A stretch of 64,000 bases of DNA from an uncultured Bacteroidales bacterium (GCA_900316515.1 ONDE01000001.1:1-64000), one strand, 5' to 3'. Numbered from the stretch's first letter, positions 9,140 to 20,823 are shown. A program made the numbers and translations. Notes: a model not told the origin generated them from the sequence alone.

Positions 9140-12016
9140 ATGGACTACAACTTCTCTGAAATCGAGCCGCGGTGGCAAAACTACTGGCGTGAGCATGGTG
9201 TATACCATGTTGTGAACAATAGCGATAAGCCGCATTACTATGTTTTGGACATGTTTCCATACCCCTCGGGGGCAGGTCTGCATGTTGGCCATCCTCTGGG
9301 CTACATAGCCAGCGACATCTATGCCCGCTACAAGCGTCTGCAGGGCTTCAACGTGCTACATCCAATGGGTTACGATGCATATGGTCTGCCTGCCGAGCAG
9401 TATGCCATACAGACGGGTCAGCATCCCGCCATTACCACGGAAAAGAATATTGCCCGTTATCGTGAGCAGCTGGACAAGATAGGCTTTAGTTTTGATTGGG
9501 ACCGTGAGGTACGCACCTGCGACCCCAAGTATTACAAGTGGACCCAATGGACATTCCTGCAGCTTTTCAAGCATTATTATGACAACACCGCCGACAAGGC
9601 AATGCCTATAGCATCGCTTGTGGCTCGTTTTGCCGAGTGTGGTACCGCAGATCTCGATGCTGCATGCAGCGAGCCTATGGATTTCTCCGCCGACGAATGG
9701 AATTCGTGGGATGAGGCCAAGCAGCAGCAAGTCCTTATGAACTACCGCCTGGCCTATTTGGCCGACACCTATGTCAACTGGTGTGCAGGATTGGGAACTG
9801 TACTTGCCAACGATGAGGTTGTAAACGGTCTATCTGTCCGAGGCGGCTACCCTGTGGAAAGGAAACTCATGCGGCAGTGGAGTCTCCGCATCTCGGCCTA
9901 TGCCCAGCGTCTTGTCGACGGACTGGAAAAGGTCGATTGGACAGACTCATTGAAAGAGATACAGCGTAATTGGATTGGCCGCAGCGAAGGCGCCGCAGTC
10001 TGGTTCCCTCTCGACGTCAAGAGCAACGAGAACGTGTTGCCCGGTGCGCAGGCTTACATGCCGCAGTTTGATCCGCAGCCCGTGCCGAGTTTCGAGATTT
10101 TTACCACTCGTCCCGATACAATCTTTGGTGTAACCTTCATGGTTCTTTGTCCAGAACATGAGCTCATCGACCAGATTACCACCGACGAACAGCGCCAGCA
10201 GGTACAGGACTATGTCACATGGGCCAAGAACCGTTCCGAGCGAGAGCGCCAAGCCGAGGTGAAGAAGGTCTCTGGTGTGTTCACTGGTGCCTATGCCGTA
10301 AATCCTCTCACCGAAGAGCGCATTCCTATATGGGTCTCCGACTATGTGCTTGCCGGCTATGGTACTGGCGCCATCATGGCAGTGCCTGCCCACGACAGTC
10401 GTGACTTTGCTTTTGCCCGCCATTTCGGCCTGCCTATTCGACAGGTCGTCTCCCAAGAGAAAGATGTGACGAGCGACCCCGCTACATGGGAAGAAAGTAT
10501 GGATGCCAAGACTGGATGGAGCGTGAACAGCGGTTTTGTGAGTGGCATGAAGGTGAAAGAGGCCATGAAGGCCGTTATCGACAAGATAGAGGAGATGGGT
10601 ATAGGGCACCGCACCGTCAACTATCGTCTCCGCGATGCTATCTTCAGCCGTCAGCGCTATTGGGGCGAGCCTTTCCCCATTTATTATAAGAATTCTACAC
10701 CATACACTATTCCAGAGGAATGCCTTCCCCTAGAACTGCCTGAGGTCAAGGAGTTCAAACCGACTGCTACAGGTGAACCCCCACTCGGACACGCCGATAA
10801 GTGGGCCTGGGACGAGGCGAACTGCTGTGTGGTAGATAAGGGTAGGATAGACAACAAGACAGTGTTCCCCATAGAGCTTAGCACTATGCCCGGTTTCGCA
10901 GGTTCAAGCGGATACTACCTCCGCTATATGGACCCCACAAACAACAGCGCCTACTTCTCGCCCGATGCTGTCGGTTACTGGCAGAATGTCGACCTCTATG
11001 TCGGCGGCGCCGAACACGGTACAGGCCACCTGATTTATGCCCGCTTCTGGAATAAGTTCCTCTTCGATCTGGGTATGTCTGTCAAGGAAGAACCCTTCCA
11101 GAAACTTATCAACCAGGGCATGATTCAAGGTCGTTCCAACTTTGTATATCGTTCGAAGAACGACAACAACCTCTTTGTGTCGAAGGGTCTCGTGAAAAAC
11201 ATGGATGATGTGACACCTATACATGTCGACATCAACATTGTCTCCAACGACGTACTCGACGTTGAGAAGTTCCGCCAATGGCGTCCCGAGTTTGCCGATG
11301 CCAAGTTCGAACTTGAGGACGGCAAGTACATTTGTGGTTGGGAGATTGAGAAGATGTCGAAGAGTATGTTCAACGTCCAGAACCCCGACGACCTTGTGGC
11401 TCGCTACGGTGCAGATACACTTCGTCTCTACGAGATGTTCCTTGGTCCTGTCGAGCAGGCCAAGCCTTGGGACACCAACGGCATTGAGGGTGTCTTCCGC
11501 TTCCTCAAGAAGTTCTGGCGTCTCTATGAAGGTGCTTCCAGTCAGCCGGCTGACAAGGGAGCCCTCAAGATCCTTCACCAAACTATCAAGAAGATTACCG
11601 ACGACATCGAGCGATTCTCCTTCAACACCTCTGTCTCTACATTTATGATTGCCACCAATCAACTTACCGACCTCAAGTGTGGCAGTCGCGAGGTGCTTGA
11701 ACCCCTGGTGGTGCTTATGGCGCCCTTCGCCCCGCATATAGCCGAGGAACTCTGGCACCAGATGGGTCATGAAAGCTCGGTATGTGATGCTCAATGGCCT
11801 AAGTACGACGAGAAGATGCTTGTAGAGGATACTGTCAAATATCCAGTTCAGTTTAATGGCAAGATGCGTTTCACAATCGACCTTCCTGCTGATAGCACAC
11901 AAGCCGATGCTTTGGCTGCTATTCGTTCCAGCGCTGATGGCCAGAAATGGTTGGGCGACAACGAACCTAAGAAGGTCATATTCGTCCCCAAGAAGATTAT
12001 AAACATTGTATTATGA
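9140..12016 (+). CDS. leuS: Leucyl-tRNA synthetase
   Basis: Charges tRNA-Leu with leucine in the cytoplasm. The 958-residue class I synthetase carries the HIGH-type motif HVGH at residues 48-51 in the context [17 protein letters not shown] large editing (CP1) region follows, with the typical segment [18 protein letters not shown] lies at 738-742, followed by an anticodon-binding domain. Length and motif order are normal for the family. It has its own promoter and heads a run of housekeeping genes; nusB starts 44 bp downstream. Confidence 0.97.
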   Translation: MDYNFSEIEPRWQNYWREHGVYHVVNNSDKPHYYVLDMFPYPSGAGLHVGHPLGYIASDIYARYKRLQGFNVLHPMGYDAYGLPAEQYAIQTGQHPAITTEKNIARYREQLDKIGFSFDWDREVRTCDPKYYKWTQWTFLQLFKHYYDNTADKAMPIASLVARFAECGTADLDAACSEPMDFSADEWNSWDEAKQQQVLMNYRLAYLADTYVNWCAGLGTVLANDEVVNGLSVRGGYPVERKLMRQWSLRISAYAQRLVDGLEKVDWTDSLKEIQRNWIGRSEGAAVWFPLDVKSNENVLPGAQAYMPQFDPQPVPSFEIFTTRPDTIFGVTFMVLCPEHELIDQITTDEQRQQVQDYVTWAKNRSERERQAEVKKVSGVFTGAYAVNPLTEERIPIWVSDYVLAGYGTGAIMAVPAHDSRDFAFARHFGLPIRQVVSQEKDVTSDPATWEESMDAKTGWSVNSGFVSGMKVKEAMKAVIDKIEEMGIGHRTVNYRLRDAIFSRQRYWGEPFPIYYKNSTPYTIPEECLPLELPEVKEFKPTATGEPPLGHADKWAWDEANCCVVDKGRIDNKTVFPIELSTMPGFAGSSGYYLRYMDPTNNSAYFSPDAVGYWQNVDLYVGGAEHGTGHLIYARFWNKFLFDLGMSVKEEPFQKLINQGMIQGRSNFVYRSKNDNNLFVSKGLVKNMDDVTPIHVDINIVSNDVLDVEKFRQWRPEFADAKFELEDGKYICGWEIEKMSKSMFNVQNPDDLVARYGADTLRLYEMFLGPVEQAKPWDTNGIEGVFRFLKKFWRLYEGASSQPADKGALKILHQTIKKITDDIERFSFNTSVSTFMIATNQLTDLKCGSREVLEPLVVLMAPFAPHIAEELWHQMGHESSVCDAQWPKYDEKMLVEDTVKYPVQFNGKMRFTIDLPADSTQADALAAIRSSADGQKWLGDNEPKKVIFVPKKIINIVL

Positions 12017-12060
12017 GTTTAACTCGGCAAGATTACTAATCATCAATCACAATTTACAAC

Positions 12061-13020
12061 ATGCTTAGCCGACACTTTTTAAGATGCAAGGTCCTGCAGC
12101 AGCTCTATGCCTGCCAGATAGAGGATAAAGACGTTGCCACAGCAACCAAAGAGTTTGAATACCATGTAGGTCGTCTGAATGAACTTGGTGTGCTTCAAGT
12201 GGCGTTGCTGCCGAAAATGATTGAAGTGGGCGAAAAGGTCATCGAGGAGGGCAGAAAGAAATTCCGTCCCTCCGAGGCCGAGAAGAGCCCTAATCGTAAA
12301 TTCCTTACCAACGAATTTCTCCGCCGCATGGCTGACAACTTTGAGCTGCGCCAATATATGGAGAAATGGGATGGTTGCTGGGATGTCCACGATGAACTCG
12401 TTCGCGAGGCTTTCATCGATTTTCGCAAAACTGATACCTATTGTCAGTATTTGTCTCATCCAGACACCGATTTCGAACAGGACCGGGAACTCGCCATTTC
12501 TCTCTTCCGCTTTCTTATGAACCGTGAGGCTTTGGTTGCGGTGATGGCCGAACGTAGCCTTCTTTGGGAGGACGACTTCGAGCAGATTGCACAGTACAAC
12601 TTCATGATGCTCAAAACCCTCGATGCCGGCACATTCGACGAGGCTATGCCTTGGCCAATCATGTACGACAAGCGTGTCGAAAAAGACGAGGCCGATTTCC
12701 AGTTCGCAAGGCAGTTGCTGCGCGAGACCATCGAACACCGTAGTGAAGGCGACGACTTGATAAAGAGCAGGCTGCAGGGGTGGGAGTTCGAGCGTGTGGC
12801 ACTTATGGATATACTGCTCGTTAATATGGCTGTCGCAGAGTTGACATCATGCCCCTCAATTCCGGAGAAAGTTACTATTGACGAGTATATCGAGCTTTCC
12901 AAGGAATTCTCTTCCGAGCGTAGCCGCCTGTTCATAAACGGCATCCTTGATAAGCTTGTCCTCGAACTGCGCAAACAGGGAAAGATAAAGAAAAGTGGAC
13001 GCGGTCTTGTTGAAAATTAA
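12061..13020 (+). CDS. nusB: Transcription antitermination factor NusB (long form)
   Basis: NusB with S10 (NusE) binds boxA RNA in rRNA antitermination. At 319 residues it is about twice the enterobacterial protein. The NusB fold is in the C-terminal half (TIEHRSEGDDLIKSRLQGWEF, then LMDILLVNMAVAEL...IDEYIELSKEFSSERSRLFINGILD), after an extra helical N-terminal region common in Bacteroidota. The N-terminus SRHFLRCKVLQQLYA is also typical. It is the first gene of the conserved nusB-DUF1573-yajC-ybbR-coaE order. The stop codon lies in an AT-rich heptamer-like stretch. Confidence 0.93.
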   Translation: MLSRHFLRCKVLQQLYACQIEDKDVATATKEFEYHVGRLNELGVLQVALLPKMIEVGEKVIEEGRKKFRPSEAEKSPNRKFLTNEFLRRMADNFELRQYMEKWDGCWDVHDELVREAFIDFRKTDTYCQYLSHPDTDFEQDRELAISLFRFLMNREALVAVMAERSLLWEDDFEQIAQYNFMMLKTLDAGTFDEAMPWPIMYDKRVEKDEADFQFARQLLRETIEHRSEGDDLIKSRLQGWEFERVALMDILLVNMAVAELTSCPSIPEKVTIDEYIELSKEFSSERSRLFINGILDKLVLELRKQGKIKKSGRGLVEN

Positions 13021-13041
13021 GAATTAGATATTTAGTAAAAA

Positions 13042-13503
13042 ATGAAACTTTTCATACGTCATTTCACAATAGTCACTTACCTTTTTGTCTCCTTGTCCCT
13101 TTTTTGTGGTTGCAAGAGCAACACACAGGATCCCGATGTTGACCTCATACGCAATCCAATGAGTGCCGAAGGTTACAACAGTGAGACAAAGATGCCTGTG
13201 ATGACCTTCGACAGCGAGATGCACGACTTCGGTCGTCTCTCCGGCGGAGAGAATATTAGTTATAGTTTCCATTTCCGTAACACAGGAGACGCCGACCTCA
13301 TCATTAGTTCGGCATCCGCAACCTGCGGTTGTACAGTGGCCGACTATCCCAAAGGCCGCATTGCTCCTGGTGCCGACGGTTATGTCACCGTCACCTTCAA
13401 AAGCGCCGGCAAGGCGGGACAACAATTCCAGGAAGTAACTGTCGTAAGCAACGCACAGCCTTCTCGTGTAAGACTTAAAATTATGGCCCAGGTGGGAAGG
13501 TGA
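13042..13503 (+). CDS. DUF1573-domain lipoprotein
   Basis: A 153-residue exported protein. The N-terminal signal ends in a lipobox-like LSLFCGC (lipidated Cys 22 or 24). The DUF1573 Ig-like domain follows: MTFDSEMHDFG, then FHFRNTGDADLIISSASATCGCTV, a hallmark of the family. Function is unknown; the domain is very common in Bacteroidota periplasmic or surface proteins, and this gene sits regularly between nusB and yajC. Its TGA stop is contributed by the heptamer tract that fills the gap to yajC. Confidence 0.88.
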   Translation: MKLFIRHFTIVTYLFVSLSLFCGCKSNTQDPDVDLIRNPMSAEGYNSETKMPVMTFDSEMHDFGRLSGGENISYSFHFRNTGDADLIISSASATCGCTVADYPKGRIAPGADGYVTVTFKSAGKAGQQFQEVTVVSNAQPSRVRLKIMAQVGR

Positions 13504-13567
13504 AAGGTGAAAGGTGAGAGGTGAAAGGGAATTAAGAATTAAAAATTAAAAATTAAGAATAAAAATG
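13491..13567 (+). repeat. Eleven-unit heptamer tract between DUF1573 gene and yajC
   Basis: Strict period 7 from 13491: AGGTGAA-type units grade into TAAGAAT and TAAAAAT units and end on the AAAAATG containing the yajC start. The tract carries both the stop of the upstream gene and the start of yajC. Confidence 0.85.
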
Positions 13568-13879
13568 ATTGATATGATTTTATTGCAGGCCGCACAGAGC
13601 GGCGGTATGGGAAGCATGTGGATTTGGATGATTGTCATCCTCGTTATTATGTGGCTTCTGATGATGCGCCCGCAGCGCAAGAAAGAGAAAGAAGAACAGA
13701 AATTCCGTCAAGGACTTAAGAAAGGCGACCGTGTCGTTTTCTCTGGCGGTATTTATGGCAAGGTACACTCGGTTGACGAACATACTGTTGAGGTTGAAGT
13801 AAGTAACGGCGTTGTTATGACCGTCGAGAAGAACATGATACAGCCTGCGCCTGAAACCAAGGCCGAAGAGAAGAATTAA
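13565..13879 (+). CDS. yajC: Preprotein translocase subunit YajC
   Basis: Accessory subunit of the SecDF-YajC complex at the inner membrane. It has 104 residues, the family's normal size: one N-terminal membrane segment (MWIWMIVILVIMWLLMM) followed by the conserved MRPQRKKEKE and a small cytoplasmic domain (LKKGDRVVFSGGIYGKV...VEVEVSNGVVMTVEKNMI). The start is fixed by the end of the heptamer tract; ybbR follows after 3 bp. Confidence 0.95.
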   Translation: MIDMILLQAAQSGGMGSMWIWMIVILVIMWLLMMRPQRKKEKEEQKFRQGLKKGDRVVFSGGIYGKVHSVDEHTVEVEVSNGVVMTVEKNMIQPAPETKAEEKN

Positions 13880-13882
13880 GAG

Positions 13883-14788
13883 GTGAAGCAATTCCTGGTG
13901 ATACTAGGACTGACGGCACTTGTTTGGCTAGGAGTGTCGATGATGGAACCCACTGAATATCCTGTGCGTGTGCATGTGGAGATGGAAGGGTACGACACTG
14001 TGCGCTATGCAATAGTCAGGTCAGACACAGCTCTCACAATGAGAGTTAAGACCGATGGCTACCGGGCGCTGCTTTATGGTTTGCGTCACGAAGAACCGGT
14101 GATAAAAGTTGCCCTTGATGGAGATGATATACACCACTCCGTGCCAGCCGACGATCTATATGATCTGCTGAAGGCTCAGATGTACGGCGTGATGAGCGTT
14201 AGTGGCAATATCGACTCGCTGAGGGTTGTACTTGCCGAACGGCACCACCGCACTTACCGACCTCGACTTGACCATGTCGATTTTTCTTTTGCAGATCAGT
14301 ATGGCCTCTATGGGCAGCCTGTAGTGACTCCTGACGAGGTGACTCTGTATGGCACCGAGGAATCTTTGGCTGGTATTGAAGATGTCTTTGTGGCAAAAGC
14401 ATCTGTGAAAGATATTAAATCATCGGGCAGTTATCAGCTTCCATTGGAACCTGTGTGGCAGAGCCGCGTCGATGTGAAGCCCTCGTGTCGCGAGGTGAGT
14501 GTCTACGTGCCCGTGGAACCTTTCGTGGAACGAGAATTCCGTGTGCCAATAAAAGTTCTAGGGGCCGATACTAATGTAGAGTTGAAGGTTTACCCTGAAG
14601 AGGCTGTGCTGAGGGTATGGGTGGCGCAGCGCGATTTGCAACGCACCCCCGACTTCACTGTCGCTATTGAATACAGCGACGTGATGGCCCACAAGTCCGA
14701 CCTTACGCCTCGTCTTACCGAGTTTCCAGGATATGTGCGTCTGCGAAGCATTGAACCGCAGACGGTGCAGTGTTTGATAATAAAATGA
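13883..14788 (+). CDS. YbbR-like domain protein
   Basis: A 301-residue protein with an N-terminal membrane anchor (FLVILGLTALVWLGVSM) and YbbR-like repeats, seen in the segment TPDEVTLYGTEESLAGIEDVFVAK. GTG at 13883 is the likely start, because it lies 3 bp after the yajC stop and directly precedes the hydrophobic anchor. YbbR domains are thought to work at the envelope; the role here is not established. The stop overlaps the coaE start (ATGA), suggesting translational coupling. Confidence 0.85.
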   Translation: MKQFLVILGLTALVWLGVSMMEPTEYPVRVHVEMEGYDTVRYAIVRSDTALTMRVKTDGYRALLYGLRHEEPVIKVALDGDDIHHSVPADDLYDLLKAQMYGVMSVSGNIDSLRVVLAERHHRTYRPRLDHVDFSFADQYGLYGQPVVTPDEVTLYGTEESLAGIEDVFVAKASVKDIKSSGSYQLPLEPVWQSRVDVKPSCREVSVYVPVEPFVEREFRVPIKVLGADTNVELKVYPEEAVLRVWVAQRDLQRTPDFTVAIEYSDVMAHKSDLTPRLTEFPGYVRLRSIEPQTVQCLIIK

Positions 14789-15366
14789 TACGTGTCGGTA
14801 TAACAGGCGGCATGGGTTGTGGCAAAAGCACTGTTATGGCCGAGTTCCATCGGCTCGGAGTGCCTTGTTTTGTCTCTGATATTGTCGCAGCAAGTTATTA
14901 CAATGACATATTCTTCCTCGATGGTCTCCGTGCCCTTTTAGGTAATGATGTGTTTATTGACGACGTTACGGTCGACAAGCGTGCCGTCGCCGCCAAAGTT
15001 TTCGCCGACAAGGCGCTGCTACAAGGGCTCAACGCCATGATACATCCACGGGTCATGGAGGATTTCAACCACTTCTGTCTTCAGCATTCCGATGAACCTT
15101 ACGTGCTTTTCGAGAGTGCAATTCTTTATGACTATGGATTCGACCGTCTGATGGATAAGGTTATATGTGTATACCTCGACTTCGAAGAACGCCTGCAGCG
15201 GTTGAAATTGCGCGATGGAGTGGGGGAGGAGGCCATCAGGGCCCGCATAGCCAACCAGTTGCCAGCCGAAGAGATGATGATGAAGGCCGACTATGTGATA
15301 CTGAACTATGAAGGCAATCCACGCAGGCGGCAAGTGGAATATATTGACAAACTCTTGAAACAATGA
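14785..15366 (+). CDS. coaE: Dephospho-CoA kinase
   Basis: Last step of coenzyme A synthesis: phosphorylates the 3'-OH of dephospho-CoA with ATP. The P-loop is GGMGCGKST at the N-terminus; the CoaE signatures LNAMIHPRVMEDF and the lid region (LQRLKLRDGVGEEAIRARI, then NQLPAEEMMMKADYVILNYEG) follow. I chose ATG 14785 over the upstream in-frame GTG 14770 because it gives the usual N-terminus MIRVGITGG and an ATGA overlap with ybbR. Product 193 residues. Its stop overlaps the next start in the same way. Confidence 0.95.
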   Translation: MIRVGITGGMGCGKSTVMAEFHRLGVPCFVSDIVAASYYNDIFFLDGLRALLGNDVFIDDVTVDKRAVAAKVFADKALLQGLNAMIHPRVMEDFNHFCLQHSDEPYVLFESAILYDYGFDRLMDKVICVYLDFEERLQRLKLRDGVGEEAIRARIANQLPAEEMMMKADYVILNYEGNPRRRQVEYIDKLLKQ

Positions 15367-17636
15367 GAAGAAAGTATATATTAGCAGTGGGCATGCTCGT
15401 TATTGCTACTTGTGGCTTTTTACAGGTTGATGCCCAGCGCTTCAGTTCTCGCGGACTCACATTCCGTAATCCTGAGACCGACTGGATCGACTCGGTCATG
15501 TCAACGCTAACCCTTGAACAGCGTGTCGCTCAGCTGATGGTGGTACGCGTGCCGCTCAACCTCACCGATAAGCAACTCCGTGCTTTCTCTGAGGAGGTCA
15601 ATGGCTATGGTGTTGGCGGCGTATGTTTTTTCGCCGGCACAGCTGAGCGGCAGGTCCCTATGACGCGCCGTCTCCAGAAAGATGCCTCTGTGCCTCTACT
15701 CGTCTGCATCGACGGTGAGTGGGGACTTGGAATGCGACTGAAGGATCTCTTTTCTTTTCCCAAGAATGCTGCCTTCGGTCAGCTACGCCCGGATGCCGAC
15801 AGCATTGTATACCGGATGGGTGAGGAGATTGGCCGTCAGTGCCGCGAAATGGGTATCCATGTCAACTTTGCTCCGGTGGTGGATATCAACTCTAACCCAA
15901 AGAACCCTGTAATCGGCACCCGCTCTTTCGGTACCGACCGCGAGCGTGTTGCTCAACTAGGCATTATGTACGCCCTCGGTCAGCAGAGCCAGAATGTTCT
16001 GGCCACCGCCAAACATTTCCCTGGCCATGGCGACACCGACAAGGATAGCCATCTCGAACTTCCTGTCATCAATCATACTGCTGCTTATATCGATTCTGTC
16101 GACACCTATCCTTTCCGTCGCCTCATACAGGCCGGTGTTGGCGGAGTTATGGTGGCGCATTTGCAGGTAAAAGCTCTTGACCCGGAGCGTCCGTCGTCCC
16201 TCAGCCCCAGGATTGTCGGTGGCTTGCTGAGGCAGAAGCTTGGCTTCGAAGGTTTGGTGGTGACCGACGGCCTTGATATGAAGGGAGTCACCAATACTTA
16301 TGGTGAGGGACAGGGTGAACTTGCAGCTCTCATAGCTGGCAACGACATCCTTCTGCTGCCCCCCGATGTCCCGAAGGCAATCGAGGTCATCAAGACAGCC
16401 GCTGAGAAAAATGACAGCATCCGCTCGCTGGTCGACTACCATTGCCGCCGTGTGCTCAAAGCCAAATATACCTATGTGAGGCCTTATGTAAAAGATGATA
16501 TCCGGGTTCCAGGAAAAGAACACGAACAGGTCTGCAAAGATATCGTCACCGACCTTAATATCAACATAGATAACAGAATAGATAGCATCGTCAACAGCGC
16601 AATTGCAGCAAAGGCCATGCCTGGCTGTCAGGTGTTGGTGATGCACCGTGGACGTGTGGTGCTCGACCGTTGCTACGGTTCTCTGTCCTATGGCGACAGC
16701 GCAGCTCCTGTCACCAAAGAAACATTATACGACCTGGCCTCTCTTACCAAGGTCACCGCTACTACGCTGGCAGTGATGAAACTGGTGGACCAGAACAAAG
16801 TCGGTCTCAACGACAAGTTGAGCCGTCACCTGCCTTATCTCAAAGGTACCGACAAAGAACGTATAACGGTTAAACAGGTCCTTAGCCATTGCGCCGGTCT
16901 CAAAGCCTATGATGCCTTGTGGCAGCAGACTTCCAACCGTGACAGTATCTTGTTGCTTATTGCCGGTAGTAAACTGAATCCCGACAATTCGTATGTCTAC
17001 AGTGACTTCGGCTTTATGCTTTTGGCCGACATGGTGGAACATATCTCCGGACAGTCTCTTGATACCTTCATGGCTGAGAATTTCTATGAGCCCATGGGTC
17101 TGCTCTCTACAACTTTCCAGCCGCTCGACAATAATTTTATCCCAAGCGATATAGCCCCCACCGAACAGGATTCCTTGCGCGGCTTGATTCGTGGTGTTGT
17201 CCATGATCCCAACGCTGCAGCTATGGGGGGTGTTAGTGGACACGCAGGCCTCTTCTCTAATGCCCGTGAGGTGGCTCTGCTTATGCAGATGCTCCTCAAC
17301 GGTGGCCAGCTCGATGGCGAGCGCTACCTTAGGGAAAAGACTGTTAAGACCTTTACATCGCGCCATTTCGAACGTCAAGGTAACCGCCGTGCCCTGGGCT
17401 TCGACAAACAGCTGTTCAACCCAAGTAAAAACGGTCAGGTATGCGCCGAAGCGTCACAGAACAGCTATGGTCACACAGGCTTCACGGGAACCATGCTCTG
17501 GGTCGACCCCGACGTCGACCTCATCTATGTCTTCCTGTCCAATAGGGTTCACCCTTCAGCCTCGCCAAACAAACTGGCGCAAATGAACATCCGCACCGAC
17601 ATACAGTCGTGCATTTATAATGATATCTGCAAATAA
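15363..17636 (+). CDS. NagZ-like GH3 fused to serine beta-lactamase-fold domain
   Basis: A 757-residue exported protein: signal peptide about 1-25, GH3 N-terminal domain about 40-370, beta-lactamase/transpeptidase-fold domain about 410-750. The GH3 part has the NagZ signature [14 protein letters not shown] and a candidate nucleophile Asp near residue 300 ([11 protein letters not shown]). The C-terminal part has SxxK (ASLTK, Ser about 460), a YSD variant of YxN near 544 and an HTG motif near 701. In Bacillus subtilis, NagZ and the beta-lactamase-fold amidase AmiE act in sequence on muropeptides; this fusion may combine both steps, removing N-acetylglucosamine and then the peptide. That is inference; the C-terminal domain could be an esterase or inactive. 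Confidence 0.85.
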   Translation: MRRKYILAVGMLVIATCGFLQVDAQRFSSRGLTFRNPETDWIDSVMSTLTLEQRVAQLMVVRVPLNLTDKQLRAFSEEVNGYGVGGVCFFAGTAERQVPMTRRLQKDASVPLLVCIDGEWGLGMRLKDLFSFPKNAAFGQLRPDADSIVYRMGEEIGRQCREMGIHVNFAPVVDINSNPKNPVIGTRSFGTDRERVAQLGIMYALGQQSQNVLATAKHFPGHGDTDKDSHLELPVINHTAAYIDSVDTYPFRRLIQAGVGGVMVAHLQVKALDPERPSSLSPRIVGGLLRQKLGFEGLVVTDGLDMKGVTNTYGEGQGELAALIAGNDILLLPPDVPKAIEVIKTAAEKNDSIRSLVDYHCRRVLKAKYTYVRPYVKDDIRVPGKEHEQVCKDIVTDLNINIDNRIDSIVNSAIAAKAMPGCQVLVMHRGRVVLDRCYGSLSYGDSAAPVTKETLYDLASLTKVTATTLAVMKLVDQNKVGLNDKLSRHLPYLKGTDKERITVKQVLSHCAGLKAYDALWQQTSNRDSILLLIAGSKLNPDNSYVYSDFGFMLLADMVEHISGQSLDTFMAENFYEPMGLLSTTFQPLDNNFIPSDIAPTEQDSLRGLIRGVVHDPNAAAMGGVSGHAGLFSNAREVALLMQMLLNGGQLDGERYLREKTVKTFTSRHFERQGNRRALGFDKQLFNPSKNGQVCAEASQNSYGHTGFTGTMLWVDPDVDLIYVFLSNRVHPSASPNKLAQMNIRTDIQSCIYNDICK

Positions 17637-17638
17637 TT

Positions 17639-18451
17639 ATGGCAAACTTTATCAAGTGGTTGTTTCTGGGACTTGGATGGGCTCTGGGCGGCCCCATTGG
17701 TGGCATAATAGGATACTATCTTGGCAAAGCCATCTCTCCCGATAGACCTCAGATTGACGGCGGCGACGATTGGTCGTCCGACTCTTCCGCCCACCGCGGC
17801 CCTTACCGCAACACCGGCACTCAGCAGGACATTAACGTGGCCCTTATGGTGCTCATCGCTGCGGTAATGAAAGCCGACGGTCAGGTGCGTCGCAGCGAAC
17901 TTGACTACGTGAAGCGCTTCCTCTTGAAAAATTACGGCGAGGTTCATGGCAAAGAAATGCTTAAAGTACTGCAGCAAATGGTGGAACGCAACATCCCAAT
18001 CGACCAAGTATGCCAACAGATTAAAGTCAATACTGACTATAACACACGCTATCACATGCTCGACTTCCTCTTCGGTCTTGGTGGCGCCGATGGCGAGTTC
18101 CAGCAGGCCGAACTCAACATGCTGCACCTCATAGGGCGCTACCTCGGTATCTCGTCGAGCGACTATACTTCAATTTATGAGCGCCATGTCCGATCTGGCA
18201 GGTCCGACGACTCCAACCGCTCAAGAAGCTCTTCCTCCTCTTACAGCAAAGACCCCTACAAGGTGCTTGGTGTCGACAGCAGCGCTACCGATGACGAAGT
18301 GCGCAAGGCCTATCGTAAAATGGCCATGAAATACCATCCCGACCGTGTCGCTGGCATGAGCGAAGAACTGCAGCGCAACGCCGCCGAGCAGATGAAAGAA
18401 ATCAACCGCGCCTACGAAGTCATAAAAGAAAGCCGACCCTCGATGAAATAA
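17639..18451 (+). CDS. TerB/DjlA-like membrane J-domain protein
   Basis: A 270-residue DnaK co-chaperone candidate. The Gly-rich hydrophobic N-terminus ([20 protein letters not shown]) is a probable membrane anchor. A TerB-like helical domain (about 60-175, [23 protein letters not shown]) is followed by a Ser/Arg-rich linker and a C-terminal J domain (about 203-268). The J domain has the essential HPD near residue 231 (KYHPDRV), so it should stimulate DnaK ATPase. This layout matches E. coli DjlA. The gene begins 2 bp after the GH3 stop, so it is probably co-transcribed. Confidence 0.88.
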   Translation: MANFIKWLFLGLGWALGGPIGGIIGYYLGKAISPDRPQIDGGDDWSSDSSAHRGPYRNTGTQQDINVALMVLIAAVMKADGQVRRSELDYVKRFLLKNYGEVHGKEMLKVLQQMVERNIPIDQVCQQIKVNTDYNTRYHMLDFLFGLGGADGEFQQAELNMLHLIGRYLGISSSDYTSIYERHVRSGRSDDSNRSRSSSSSYSKDPYKVLGVDSSATDDEVRKAYRKMAMKYHPDRVAGMSEELQRNAAEQMKEINRAYEVIKESRPSMK

Positions 18452-18483
18452 CAGAACTCGACGCTGACGTATTCGTCCAAAAA

Positions 18484-18516
18484 CAAGAACCGCAAACCCT
18501 CGGCCTGCGGTTCTTG
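18484..18516 (+). terminator. Terminator after J-domain gene
   Basis: A perfect 11-bp stem CAAGAACCGCA (18484-18494) pairs with TGCGGTTCTTG (18506-18516), 33 bp after the stop. It runs straight into the heptamer tract instead of a classical T-run. Confidence 0.65.
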
Positions 18517-18517
18517 C

Positions 18518-19511
<994 letters not shown>

Positions 19512-19517
19512 ATAACT

Positions 19518-19552
19518 TTAACTATTCACCATTCACTATTCACCATTCACCA
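19518..19552. repeat. Heptamer tract between two minus-strand genes
   Basis: TTTAACTA followed by four units of TTCACYA fills nearly the whole 43-bp gap between the udp start and the stop of the upstream low-complexity gene. Confidence 0.85.
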
Positions 19553-19554
19553 AC

Positions 19555-20754
19555 TTATCGTTTGTTGGTGCCACGAGTGCTCGTGCTTGTTCCGCGTGTG
19601 CTTGTGCTGCTGCTTGTACTGCGGGTGCTGGTGCTCGTACCACGAGTGCTCGTGCTACTTGTTGCAGTACCTCTCGTCCCGCGGGTCGACGAACTTGTCT
19701 CTGTTGCCTTCGTGCTGTTCGTCGTGCTGCGGCTGGCAGTACCCGTGTTGGCTCGAGTCGGCGTATTGTTGGTGCTGCGGGTTGTTGTGCTGTTGCGCGA
19801 TGTCGTCTTCACCTCTGTCGCCGGAGCTGTGGTGCTGCGGGTACTTGTCGAAGTCCCCGTCGAAGTGCTCGTGCTGCGGGTGCTAGTGCTGGTGTTGCGT
19901 GTGTTGCTGCTGCGGGTGCTTGTCGAAGTCCCCGTCGAAGTGCTCGTGCTGCGGGTGCTTGTCGAGGTGCTCGTCGAAGTACCCGTGCTGCGAGTGCTTG
20001 TGGTGCTGCCATTGGCTCCACGGGTCTCTGTGGCTGTACCTGTGGTGACGCGGGTGTTGCTTGATGCTCCCGTAGTCGAACCTGCACGCGGCGAGCCCGT
20101 CGGTGCGTTGCCGGTAGAAGTGCTGGTGTTGCGTGGCGACGAAGACACCTGCGGACGGTCTACGCCTGGAGTCCATCTCGTCGTCGGGGCAGGGATGGGC
20201 GCCTGCGGTGCACGGTTGTAGTATGGCGGCAGTGGCGGATGCGCCGGACCGTGGTGGTGCGGACCGTGGTATGCAGGGTGCGCAGGCGGCATCCACCCAT
20301 GGCGGTGTATGTCGTAGTGGTAACTGCGCACATATCCCGGACGGTGTATCACGCGTGTATATGGATGGTAAGGCGGGATATACCACGTGAAATGCGGTGC
20401 CTGTACCCTCGTGCGGAAACGCAGGTACTGTGCCGCATTGTACATGCGTCCCGCTCCGTACAACCATACGCACTGCAGGTCCAGTGGCATGTATATCTCG
20501 TCGCCCGTATATGCGTCGTAGCCGAAAATCCACAGCTCGTAATAGGCCGAGTTGATCCTTTCTGCCCAGATCTCATTCACGAGCACGTAAGTCTCAATCT
20601 CATACTCGTAGCCGCAGTAAATCATAAGTTCGTTCTGCCGATTTAAGTAGTTTACGGCGCGTTCCGCTTGGCTTCGGGTAAAGTAATGCACCGAAGAGGC
20701 TCCTGCAGATAGTCCTAGAAGGACCGTAACCATCAAAATTGCAATGCGTTTCAT
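19555..20754 (-). CDS. Exported protein with long Ser/Thr/Arg low-complexity tail
   Basis: A 399-residue protein I do not recognise. A signal peptide (IAILMVTVLLGLSAGASS) is followed by about 110 residues of globular-looking sequence rich in Tyr and aromatic residues. Next comes a His/Pro/Tyr-rich stretch (HPAYHGPHHHGPAHPPLPP, about 155-180). About 190 residues then consist almost only of Ser, Thr, Arg, Gly and Asn in degenerate units such as STSTSTRSTSTSTGTST. At DNA level the tail (about 19559-20130) repeats CGTGCTGCGGGTGCT-like units, so it should be length-variable. The tail may be a surface-exposed or glycosylated stalk; this is inference. A good -7 box lies just upstream of the start. 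Confidence 0.75.
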   Translation of the reverse strand: MKRIAILMVTVLLGLSAGASSVHYFTRSQAERAVNYLNRQNELMIYCGYEYEIETYVLVNEIWAERINSAYYELWIFGYDAYTGDEIYMPLDLQCVWLYGAGRMYNAAQYLRFRTRVQAPHFTWYIPPYHPYTRVIHRPGYVRSYHYDIHRHGWMPPAHPAYHGPHHHGPAHPPLPPYYNRAPQAPIPAPTTRWTPGVDRPQVSSSPRNTSTSTGNAPTGSPRAGSTTGASSNTRVTTGTATETRGANGSTTSTRSTGTSTSTSTSTRSTSTSTGTSTSTRSSNTRNTSTSTRSTSTSTGTSTSTRSTTAPATEVKTTSRNSTTTRSTNNTPTRANTGTASRSTTNSTKATETSSSTRGTRGTATSSTSTRGTSTSTRSTSSSTSTRGTSTSTRGTNKR

Positions 20755-20792
20755 GGCGTGTTGTTTTTAGGGTTTCTATTTATTTAGTGCTG

Positions 20793-20823
20793 CAAAGATA
20801 CGAAAACTTTTACAATTGGCGAA
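20793..20823 (-). promoter_or_regulatory. Probable promoter of low-complexity protein gene
   Basis: On the minus strand a perfect -7 element TATCTTTG (20800-20793) has TTCG, a one-mismatch -33 box, 19 bp upstream (20823-20820). The start codon is about 40 bp downstream. Confidence 0.6.

Noticed and set aside
13491..13567. Short tandem repeats considered as CRISPR
   Set aside because: Units of 7-9 bp without spacers, and no cas genes anywhere in the window.
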